DNA of 64,000 nucleotides from the NCBI GenBank assembly GCA_023213395.1, contig CM041465.1:75399741-75463740 (forward strand). The letters are read 5' to 3'. Shown here piece after piece: positions 11,652 through 21,491 of the stretch (position 1 is its first letter; each line of letters starts with the position of its first letter). The translations under genes were made by a program, and so were the position numbers. Source of the stretch: Cycas panzhihuaensis. Lineage: Eukaryota; Cycadophyta. The notes beneath the pieces were generated by a model. That model searched no databases. It was not told where the DNA came from and saw only the letters and a program-made list of their open reading frames with translations.

Positions 11652-14063
11652 ATGGCGGTGGTGAGACCAGATCCAGTGAGTGGATATCACTAAGCCCAAT
11701 CTATCTCAAAGTTCAAAGTTTGTAGGTTTTTAAGGCTTTTACATAGTTTTTGTATGGTTTTAGTGCCCCTTATGGGCAACGAACGGCCTCTCGGAGTCCG
11801 AATCGGATCCAGAAAGAGGCGGGGACCTGGGCATTAGGGAGCCCTGGTCCTGGTGAGCCCCACGGGGTCCACCAGAAAAAAATTTGGGTTTTCAGTGAAA
11901 TCCCCTTTGGGGATCGTCTGCATCTGCAGTAATGATCGTGGTGCCGCAATTATTACCGCGGGTCCCACGATCGCCGCGGGACCCGTGCCAAACTTAGCGG
12001 TACCGCTAGGTTTAGCACGGTACAAAGGCAGAAAGGCAGAAAAGCATACATGAGGGTCAAAAGAGCCCCAAATCTCAGGCAGAGAGAGATTTGAGAGAGC
12101 AGGGGATGGCAATGACTAACATGAGACTGACTTGAGTTGTTTTTGGTGTGAACAGGCTATCCTCGCGATAGATAATCGTGAGAACGTAGGTATGGCGATG
12201 TTGAGTTACATGGAGATGGCAACACAGAAGGATAGGGAGATCCTACATAGGTGTGGCCTGTACAAGGCCCTCAAGACACCTCAGTACACATCGGATCAGA
12301 GACTTTTGGTTGATATAGTGTCCCATTGGGACAGGAGGAGACATGTGTTCCACCTACTGCAGGTAGGTGACGTGACGGTCACACCGAGGGATATCCCATG
12401 ACATCGGGAGTTCCGATAGGGAAGCTAGTGAGACTAGGGACGCCGCCAAAGACCGAGGTAGCACATGGAGGTAGCCTGCTCTTCACGTGAGTCGACGGAT
12501 GGGATTGGAGGGGAGCCCCTGACAAGATCGATGTCAGGGATTCCTCGGGTGAGGAAACTGGTTGTATTGTGCATTCTGTTCTGGATTTCCTAGAAACAGA
12601 ACTATAGGGAGGTACTAGGCGAGTAGATGGATGCAGTTCATCGCTACGAAGCTGGCGAGAGGATGGATTGGGCAACCCTGATAGCGGCGAACCTCGTCGC
12701 CCAGTTGGACACTATCAGGACGATCGGCAGAGGCGGATTATCATATAGCACTCTATTACAGTGTTGGTACTTCGATCATTTCGCGGCGGTGGCACTAGCG
12801 GGGGACAACACCCCATTACAGAGAAGGCCCCGATGGTCCACAGGTGGCAGACGAGACTGAGGGGGACAGAGGACAGGGCCCATGTCCGGCGGTCAGTGGA
12901 GGCCATGTCACTAGACCTCCTCACCCTGCCAGACTACATAGAAGAGCCCTACAGGATGGTGAGGTGGGATAGCGACGACGAGGCAGGCGGAGCAGGAATG
13001 CCCGCGGGCGATGACAGCAGCGATGATGGGGATGACGGAGATAGTGGAGATAGTGGGGCCAGCCCGTCACGACCTACAGGGGAGGCAGGTCCTTCAGGGA
13101 TGGCAGGAGACACAGAGGGTCCATCCGGGGCTGCCGGAGGAGAGGTAGGACCGTCAGAAGCACAGGGCGACGTCAGGGGACTCGTGACTAGGGCCCGCAG
13201 GCTGCGAATCGTGATGGGATCCAGAGGGACTAGAGTTGGGCCCACCCCCGCGAGTAGAGAGACCCAGGCAGAGGAGGTGCCATAGGACGAGGCACCTACA
13301 GCTGGTGGAGAGCCAGGAGGGAAGGATGCTACATGACCAGAGGAGCCGGCGGCCACAGCAGGTGAGACCTACCCTTTCTAGAGTCGTTTGGCATCCAGAT
13401 AGATGTTTGGTTTGATTTGATTATGGTATATGGTGAGATGAGGACTGACACATGGTATATTATATTGGCAGGTGCAGCGGAGATCCGGAGATTGGTGGGG
13501 CTGTGGTGAGGGAGATATTCCCTCAGGTGTACGTAGAGGGGCAACCGCCCATCCAGGCAGGTGATGAGCCTAGAGCGACAGGAGCCCACAGAGAGGCATT
13601 CGCCCCGTTGGTGAGGGCGAGGGACATATGGGCTGCAGAGTCCCAAGAGCATGTGACATCCCGGGGATGACTGCAGCAGGAGAGAGATGATGCGAGACGC
13701 GAGAGAGATGAGCTGCGTAGACGGGTGGAGGCTCTAGAGGCATAGGGCGGTGCAGGTGGAGATGGCGAGAGCAGAACCCAGCTAGCAGTAATCACTAAGC
13801 ATCTCAGGGTGACAGAGGAGGTACTCCGGGGAGAGCGGGATCATATCCAAGCCAGATACGATCAGCTGGTCGCGCAGATGGTATCAAGGTCGAGCCGAAG
13901 TAGGACGCACACCCACACGGCGGCGACGACCTCGAGACGGCCACGGGACGAGGAGAGCGAGGCAGGCAGCTCATGGAGGCCCAGGAGGAGCCTCGGAGGC
14001 ATGTGGTCCCCAGGAGAGGGATCACAGAGACCAGGAGATGGCACCCCAAGAGCGGGGCAATAG
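11652..14063 (+). pseudogene. Antisense ORF of Gypsy-1 with plant mobile domain (PMD-like), apparently spliced, decayed
   Basis: Plus-strand gene model inside a minus-strand retrotransposon. Exon 1 is 11652-11675 (MAVVRPDP) followed by donor GTGAGT; exon 2 starts at 12156 after TTTTTGGTGTGAACAG and keeps frame; exon 3 is about 13472-14063, after a donor GTGAGA at 13362 and an acceptor ATATTGGCAG. Exon 2 reads LHRCGLYKALKTPQ, LLVDIVSHWDRRRHVFHL and VGDVTVTPRDI, the pattern of the plant mobile domain (LL-ALV-RW-PETHTFHL-GEMT-TL-DV). Further on, GRGGLSYSTLLQCWYFDHF matches its IGGCLLLLQLWAWERF-type segment. The C-terminal part is acidic and Gly/Pro-rich, then a charged coiled-coil-like stretch (RRERDELRRRVEALEA). 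Stops and a frameshift near 12400 make this copy defective. PMD proteins are related to transposon-derived plant genes; the role here is unknown. Confidence 0.7.
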
Positions 14064-14720
14064 CAGTAGGATATGTACATATGGCTTTGGCAGGGGAAAG
14101 CACGGGCCTCCAGTGGGTCATATATAGGATCATATGATTGTACCACCCCCTGCAAGGACACCGGCTTCCCAGGATGTATGATGTGACATGATTTTTTGGA
14201 TATGTATATATATATGCATGGGGTGATTGGAACCCCATTTGGATATGAGATGCTATGTATGATGTATCATATGGATGACATGTATGGTTATTTTTGGTGT
14301 ATTGTGAATGTTATGTTGTGGATGTTTTACGTTATAGGCATGTTTCCTTCCACGTATGGCTATATGTCTAACAGGAGCACACACACACACGTCGTGAGCG
14401 GAGACGACAGAGAGGTGTGAGGTTAGATGATAGAGCAGCATACACGTCTACGGAAGAGCATAGCGGAATATGTGAAGGAAACGACGGGCAAGAAAGGGGA
14501 GCAATGTTGCTCCCAAGCGTCTTCCTGATTGGGGAATGCCCAAGAAAGACGACAAGGGTTCCTGAGAGGACACGGGAACGCGGGTTCCGTGAAAGGAACC
14601 AGAAAGACGAAGAAGGATCCATCTTAAATTGCCATTCGATCCGTGGTTGGGAAGAATGGGGATAACCTAAGATGGTAGTTTAGGCTCATTTCGGAGTAGG
14701 GCGAAGAGATCGCCGAGAGA
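14064..14720. other. Convergent gap between antisense ORF and integrase ends of Gypsy-1
   Basis: The antisense ORF stops at 14063 (plus) and pol stops at 14721 (minus), so both 3' ends face this gap. It contains short ATATAT and (CA)n runs (14208-14216 and about 14378-14390) and no coding motif. Part of it matches Gypsy-D around 57880-58160 and 58750-58935. Confidence 0.5.
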
Positions 14721-15842
14721 TCACGCATAAAACTTCTTAAGGAACTTTCCATTGATAGCTTTCTCAAATTCAAGCCCTTCCAGGGTGGCTATCCTATAGG
14801 CACCATTATCGAGGGACTCGATAATGACGAAAGGACCAACCCATCGGGGTTTGAACTTGGTCAAACGGTCATGGAGATATTCAAGCTTGAGGACATAGTC
14901 TCCAGGGAATAAAGGGCGGGAACGAAGGCATTTATCGTAGGCCCTTTTTGAGCGGGCTTTGGATGCTAGGTTAGCCCGATATGCGGCTAAGCGTCTCTCA
15001 TCCAAAGCATCGAGGTCCAGCAGGCGAGCCTGACGGATCGACTCTTCGTCAATGAAACCTCGAAGGGAGATTCGCAAGGAAGGAATCTCCACCTCCAGCG
15101 GGAGTACCGCCAAGATCAGAGACCGTGGAGAACGGGGTCATTCCCATGGCGAATGGATAGAGGTACCAGAAGCCCACAAGGCTGAGGGCAATCAAGGTGC
15201 CAATCCTTTTGGGATTGAGCAACGGTTTTCTTGAGGATGTTGACAAGAGTCTTATTAAAAGACTCAACTTGGCCATTTGCCTGAGGGTAGTAAGGGGAGG
15301 AAGTCTTATGAGAAATTTTAAACTTCTCACAAAGCTCATCCACCTCCTTATTACAGAAAGGAGTTCCATTGTCGGTGATTAGGACGTTCAGAATTTCAAA
15401 ACGGCAAATGATGTGCTGATAAATGAATGTGGCAATGGTTTTACCAAGAGTAGTGATCAAAGGAATAGCCTCCGCCCATTTGGTGAAATACTCCATGGCA
15501 GTTAAGATGAACTTGTGCTGCGACGACAAAGGTGGGGAGATAGCCCCAATGAGGTCTAGTCCCCACTGAGCGAAGGGCCATGGCGAAACAATGGGATGCA
15601 GGGCCTCGGAAGGCACATGGGAAATGTTGGCGTGTTCCTGACATCACGACATTTCGAGCAAAGGCGTGAGCGTCCTTAAAGAGGGACGCCAAAATAGCCC
15701 ATGCGGAGGATCCTCCGAGCCATAGACTAGCCCCAGTGACCTCCACAAATGCCGTGGTGGCATTCGTGAGCACTGCTGGCTTCGGTGTGACGCAATGAGG
15801 AGGAGGATCCCATCGAAAGACCTCTTGTACAATACCTCCCAC
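14721..15842 (-). pseudogene. Integrase of Gypsy-1, frameshifted
   Basis: The core is readable from 15616 down to about 15200: QWGLDLIGA with the first Asp, VLITDNGTPF with the second Asp, and NGQVESFNKT with the Glu, 35 residues lie between the second Asp and Glu as in the DD35E family. A frameshift follows near 15160. The C-terminal part (15113 to the stop at 14721) has the GPY/F-type motif KPRWVGPFVI and ends LEGLEFEKAINGKFLKKFYA. The zinc-binding N-terminal region upstream (15842-15620) is in another frame and degraded. It would insert the cDNA copy into the genome. Three frames are needed to read the domain, so it is inactive as it stands. Confidence 0.92.
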
Positions 15843-17274
15843 GAGGAGATATTGCCCGCGTAAGTGGGATACGAAATCTAACTTTACTACTAGCGTCAGG
15901 GCGGTACTGCTGCTGCGTAAGATACCGCACTATGTCACCGTACCACTCATTGTCGATGAGCAGATGGGGAGAAGCTACCTAAATCGCCAAGATAGACTCA
16001 TCGGGGAGAGAATCGTCAATGGGAGCACCAAAGGAGTTAGGGATAGGGGCGAAGTTGCTCTACCACCATCATTCCTTCTTTGATTTCCGGTTAACGATAT
16101 GGAGGTCGAATTCTTGGAGTAGGACTACCAACCACCACCCCCTACCATCAACCGAATGAGTTAGTAGCATCGCAAGGGACCTGATTGAGCGATCACCTTG
16201 GTGCTGCCGAGCAAGTAGTGCCTGAACTTCTTGGTCTCATGGACCAAGGAGAGGTACCTTCCTGGGGAGAATAGTTAAGCTCAGCCCAGAGTGCGACTGA
16301 TGAAATATATAGCTCTCTCAGTTCCTGAGTCATCCTCCTGAGTGAGCATAGCGCCCAAGGATTCGTCAGTCACTGAGATATTCAGGATGAAGGGCCTATC
16401 GAATCAAGGAGGTGCCAACGTAGGAACGGAAGCCAGGGCTTCCTTGAGTCCTTCGAAGGCCTTTTGGGTCTTGTCAGACTAGGCAAAAGGAGCTCCCTTC
16501 TTCAATAGGTTCGTGAGGGGTTTAGCACTTACAGCGAAATCAACTAAGAAGCGCCTAAGAAAACCAAGCCTTCCTAGAAACGACTTAATCTGCCGTTGAG
16601 TTCTAGGTGGTGGCATGTCAAGAATCGCACTGACTTTGTCAGGGTCGATCTAAATTCCTTGTTTAGATACAAGGAATCCAAGGAGTTTACCCGAGGTAAC
16701 AGCAAACACACACTTGAGCGGATTTAGACTGACGTGATACTTGCGGCATCGTGAAAAGATGGCACGCAAGTCAGAAAGGTGATGGGCTCTAATGCGGGAG
16801 AGACCCATCATATCGTCCATGAAGACTTCTAGCGTGTCATTGATGAGGTCATGGAAGATAAAATGCATGGCTCTTTGGTAAGTAGCACCTGCATTTTTAA
16901 GGCCAAAGGGCATCGCCAGAGGCGAATGTACCCCAAGGAGTAGTGAAGGCCGTCTTATGGCGGTCTTCGGGAGAAATCTGAATCTGGTTATAACCGGAGA
17001 AGCCGTCCATTAGGGACATCACTTCAAATCCGGCGGTGCGATCGATGATTTGATCGAGGAAGGGTAACGGGAAATTGTCCTTAGGACAATCATTATTGAT
17101 GTCGCAAAAGTCAACGCATATACAGATTGCCCCGCTCTTCTTAGCAACGGGAATAATATTAGAGACCCGCTTAGGGTAGTCAATGGAAGTAATAAGCCCA
17201 GCATCCAGAAGCTTCTCAACCTCCATTTTGACGGCAGCAGAGAGCTTCGGGTGAAGGGACGCCGCTCCGCGCAT
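15843..17274 (-). pseudogene. Reverse transcriptase and Ty3/gypsy RNase H of Gypsy-1
   Basis: RT motifs in order: VEKLLDAGLITSIDYPKRVSN, PVAKKSGAICICVDF, GFEVMSLMDGFSGYNQI, FTTPWGTFA, then after a frameshift near 16912 MPFGLKNAGATYQ and VFMDDMMG, the catalytic box (Y/F-x-DD) with both Asp kept. LNPLKCVFAV and LGFLVSKQGI follow. RNase H comes next (about 16600-15950), recognisable as LGAMLTQEDD and ERAIYFISRTL but with stops and a loss of similarity after about 16200. Two compensating frameshifts (about 17280 and 16912) isolate the middle of RT in another frame. It copies element RNA to DNA in intact relatives; this copy is dead. Confidence 0.92.
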
Positions 17275-18791
17275 GTGACTGCCAGGAGAGTGGTGAGGTT
17301 ATGAGTGACAATCGAGGGGTTGATTCCCTTCATGTCAGCATAATCCCACACGAAAACATCTCGGAACTCCTGGAACAAAAGGGAGTATTCCCTTATCTCA
17401 TCAGGGGAACATTCCGACCCGACCTTAATGACCTTGCCCAGGGCCAAGACTATGTCTTGGGTTACCCCCATGCACATGGCATTACCCTCCTCGAAGTGGA
17501 GAGGGGCAAGATCAATAGGAGGAGGAGGAACAGGAGACGGGACTGGATCGGCAAGCGTGGATCCGATCGCGAGGACCTTCTGATGACCAAGCCGGTGGTG
17601 ACCAGAAGGCAAGTTAGGCGCAAAACTCGCCAAGTGCTCAAGCAGGGCTTCATCATCCTCAAAGTAATCCACCCCATGGATGACCTTACTTCGAGTAGAG
17701 GAAGCACTAGAGGGAGTAGGAGCAACGGGACCATGATGGTCGTTGGGTTGCTCAACTTCCTCGCAGGAATCTGAAAGAAACCCAAGAAGATACTCCTCGG
17801 GAGGAGCGAAAGGTAATTCTTCAAAGTCATTACTCATGGGGGGTAATGAAGAAGAAGAACTGACGACGGGTGGGTCAACACGAGTGATGATGTGGGACAT
17901 GCACGAATAGCTAGCCTCACCAACGAGAGAGACCCTAGATGGGGATCTAGAATGAGACCGGTGTGACCTATTGGCGCGAAGGAAAGAGACAGGGTGAAGA
18001 CAATCCTCGTCTTCGTCGAGTGACTCGTCGTCACTAAATGAAGCAAGGTACTCGTAACTCCCGATGCCAATAAGGGCAAATCGCGTGAGACTAGGGGAAG
18101 AAGGTGCGGAATCTTCTTCAGATGGGTTAGGTATACCAATAGAGCAAGCCGAGGCATGGGTAGATGAACCTTGGTTTGCCGAACTGGTGGAACGAGTTTG
18201 TTTGGTAAATGGGCGTTCATGGGGAATCACTCTCATTCGTCCGTCATGGATGAATTTAAGTTGTCCCCAAAGAGTCGAGCACATGACTCCCATCTGATCG
18301 AGCCATGGACGACCTAGGAGGAGGTTGTAATCCACGTCAACGTCGAGGACTACAACGTCGGCAAGAACGGTCTTGCCCTCAAGGGTGAGCAGAATCGTGA
18401 CAGATCCCAAAGGGGTCTTCTCGCTACCGTCATAACCTTGGCATCACCAGGGAACAGGTTCTAGGGAGGAGATGCCAAGCTCTTGCATGACATGCAAGGG
18501 CATGGCATTGACAGAAGAACCGTTGTCGACAGCAGTCCTTCGAAGAGTATAATCAGGCGTATCGATAGTGATGGTGAATGGGAAGTTCCACTGACGTTCC
18601 CTTTCACCGGCGGGAGGAAGATCCTTAGGGTCAAATGAGATAACGGGTCCACAACCTTGGGTGACACCTAAAGCGTGGACAGGCGCATCACTTGATCCTA
18701 AAGCTTCCAGGAGGAGGGCCCGCTGCTCAGGGCAACTCCTCAGAATGTCCATCAAGGACATTCCTGCAGTGACCGTATGAAGCTCGTCCAC
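17275..18791 (-). pseudogene. Aspartic protease and long linker before RT, Gypsy-1
   Basis: The protease region lies in 18791-18440, with the active-site motif AVDNGSSVNAM (Asp at about 18527), a DNGSS variant of the usual D(S/T)G(A/S). It is followed by DVDVDYNLLLGRPWLDQM, the typical second half of gypsy proteases (ILGRPWL). Downstream an open frame of 463 codons (18410-17019) carries a Ser/Pro/Glu-rich linker of over 250 residues without a known domain, then DIVLALGKVIKVG...DVFVWDYADMKGINPSIVTHNL, the standard approach to RT. A single stop at about 18441 separates protease halves. The same arrangement is found in Gypsy-D. Confidence 0.85.
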
Positions 18792-21331
18792 GATGGAGAA
18801 GGGCTTACCCTTCCCAGTAGGTTGGGTAACTGCCCTTCAGAAATTGTAACGACCCAAGTGTACAGGAATAGCCTTGGGAAAGAGAGGGACTTCTGGAGGA
18901 AGGTTCTCCGGAAGAGGGTCGGAAGGAGCGGAAGAACAAGAAGCTCTCACCGCTTCCTTAACGGCTTGAGATCGCATAAGAGCTTAAGTAGGAGTTGCTT
19001 CAAGCAACTGGATCACCTTCTTCCCCCTATTCCGGGGTCGCGAAGGTGACAGGGTGCGACGGCTAGGAGAACAAGAGGAGGAAGACGAGTTTCGGGCGCC
19101 CTTCCCTTTGTCGCGAGAAGGACGGGGATCAGGCGATCTTCCTCGGTTTCGGTTGTTCTTGGTTTGGGTGTTGCGATCGCGTTCCCCATGTTTAGGGAAT
19201 GGATCCTTGTGAACTGGTTGATCCAAATTAGGCCTTGAGGCCCGTTTGGGGGAAGAATCGCGTCGAGGGGCATCCTTTGGATGCTAGGCCCTACAACGCG
19301 AATCGTCATGGAAGCACTCCTCGTGAATGGAGCACCACTTCTTCTCTAGCGGAGGGTCGGACCTTCTCGCTTGGGAGGACTGGGCGTTTCCATTCCTAGG
19401 GAGAGGAGCTTGGGTAGTTTGTTGGACTTGTTTGTTGGATGTAGGAGATGAAGGAGCTTGAAGCTTGAGTTCCTTCATCGTACGCTCGAATGAGCGTATG
19501 GCTGATGTGAGAGGGCCTAAAGTCCTCTCGGTCGGATGAGAGGAAGACCGGGTAGGTTGTGAAGGTTTAGTATCTTTGGTTGGGGGTAGTGCCTCATGGC
19601 ACTGTGAGGGCTTAAGAGGTTTCTTGAGACTAGCTTGGATCTCAATAGCCTCCAATGCCAAACACTTGGCGATCATGAGTCACATGTGGTCGCCCCATCT
19701 TGAGGACTTCCACATGGACTTCGGACGGCGTGCTGACGAAGGTCTCGCTTCCTCCCGCAATGTTGCCTTAGTGGAGTGAAGCAAGTCGTGGAATCGCCGC
19801 ACAAAGTCACGATTCATCTCATCGTGACCTTGTTTGAGCGAAAGAAGGGACTTCATTCCGCTCTCGAATGGACGGGCTACATTAAAATAGTTGATGAACT
19901 CGTCCACCAATTGCTGGAATGAATGGATAGAATGGGCAGGGAGATGGTAGAACCACTTGAGGGCGTCACCCTGCAGGGATCGCGGGAATAATTTTATTAA
20001 AATGTGGTCATAAGCTCAGTAATCGATGCATGCCATAGAAAACTACGCACATGCTCTTCCGGGTCTTGCGACGAAGTTCCATCGAATCTAGGAACCTCAG
20101 GGGGATGAGGCGGCAAGTTGGTTCTTAACGCCTCAACGGAAAGAGGGGTTGACCTAAAGTCCATGAAGGGGCGTACCCTTGCCTGGACCGTAGGGTCAAC
20201 GAATGTCGAAGTAGGTAATGCACAAGGAGCAGATGGGGGTGGGACACCCATCCCTCCTTGAGGAAATGCCCCTTGCTGAAAAGAGGCGTGGGGGTAGGTG
20301 CCTTGGAAGGGAATCGGGTTCCCTTGCGAAGGCACAACAGATGGGATTGCATTGGATGATGGGCAAGAGGGATGTGGAACCAGGTTTTGCCCATATAGGC
20401 CACCCGTAGGTGGAGCGATCCCATATGGGTGTAGCAGATCCACCCCATAAACTAGAAGACGGCTTCCTCTACCCTGCCCCCAGGGCTGAGAAGTATATCC
20501 TAGGGGAACATAGAAGGAAGCACCAACATGTTGGGTTTGAGGATGCGTGGGAGCGGATCCCACATGACTAGTAGTTGGGATGCTAGTAGGACCAGCAGGC
20601 CTACTAGGAACGGTATGCACCACATTAGGGGACGGCACATTATTTTGGTTAGGGACGGGTATGCTAACCTTCAATTGAGGGAAAGACACACCATGGGGAG
20701 ATCCTGAAACACTAGGACCTCGATGAGACATGGAAGGTGCGACACGTGCTCTCACTGCAGGAATAGGAAGCGAGTGAAACACACGTGTAGGTATAAAGGG
20801 ATTCGTTGTCAAAGGAAGAGTGGATGAGGATGAGGCATGCGGGGGAGGAGCGGAAGAGGAAGAGGCTCCTCCACGGAGGGCACCCTCAAGCCATCCAGGA
20901 CGCGGTTGCAAGCGTGTCGCACGGTCATACTCATTGAGAGCTTCAACTACGGTAATGGGAGGGGTTCCTACATACTCGTAAGAGGTAATCGGGACCTCGA
21001 ACAAAGTAGGTTCCTCGGAATGCTCCTCATAAGAGTCACCAACTACGTGTCAAGTCTCAAGAGGAACGGATCCTTCTACGGCATGGGTAGAGGGATGGAA
21101 ATCAAGTGAGAGATGTTGGTCATTTGGGTAATAAAGGGGTTCATCACCCTCTTGGGTGGACCCGGGAATAGAAGAAGGAAAAGCATGGGTTTCCAAGGTC
21201 AAAGTGTGGTAGGTCCAGTCATAAGAGTATCCTTCCATAGTCAGATCGGAATCTGACAAAGGAAGAGGGCGATACTCGGGGTCTTCTAACAATAGGGGTA
21301 GACCGCGCAAGCGATGAGAAAAGCATCGCAT
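18792..21331 (-). pseudogene. Gag of Gypsy-1
   Basis: The proposed start is the Met at 21331, and the same frame continues to about 19997 except for one TGA at 21047-21049 (probably CGA to TGA). The first 400 or so residues are Pro/Ser-rich. The capsid core spans 20150-19680: VPRFDGTSSQDPEEHVRSFL, then, after a frameshift near 19990, LFPRSLQGDALKWFYHLPAHS, QLVDEFINYF and SLLSLKQGHDEMNRDFVRRF. A C-terminal zinc motif of C-x2-H-x4-H-x4-C type is at about 19335-19290 (WCSIHEECFHDDSRC), followed by an Arg/Ser-rich basic tail (RGRSPDPRPSRDKGKG). Single stops at 19677-19679, 19281-19283 and 18981-18983 break it. Gag forms the particle that packages element RNA. Confidence 0.88.
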
Positions 21332-21473
21332 GCAAGATCAACCAACAATGTTAGGGAAAAGGAAAAGGCACACGCATTGGGACTGCCCAACGAAGAGATC
21401 AAAATAGGTATAAAAGGATCACAAGAAGGTAGCGAAACCAACGGAAGAGAGCGGAAACTAGCTCCCCATCGGG
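21332..21473 (-). other. Leader between primer-binding site and gag of Gypsy-1
   Basis: About 140 bases of untranslated sequence between the primer-binding site and the Gag start, with no feature recognised. Confidence 0.5.
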
Positions 21474-21490
21474 CCCCAAGATAGTCGCCA
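21474..21490 (-). promoter_or_regulatory. Primer-binding site of Gypsy-1
   Basis: On the sense strand TGGCGACTATCTTGGGG begins one base after the 5' LTR end (CA at 21493-21492). TGG is expected opposite the CCA end of a tRNA. TGGCGACT-type sites are seen in Tat/Ogre-type elements and are usually assigned to tRNA-Arg; I recall this from the family and did not check it. Confidence 0.7.
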
Positions 21491-21491
21491 G

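Noticed and set aside
12949-13356. Minus-strand open frame of 135 codons rich in Ser and Pro
   Set aside because: It is the complement of the acidic Gly-rich part of the plus-strand antisense ORF, whose exon structure and PMD motifs are supported by Gypsy-D.
17301-17774. Open frame of 157 codons on the plus strand opposite the protease-RT linker
   Set aside because: It is the complement of the well-supported minus-strand pol frame and has no recognisable domain; a shadow frame.
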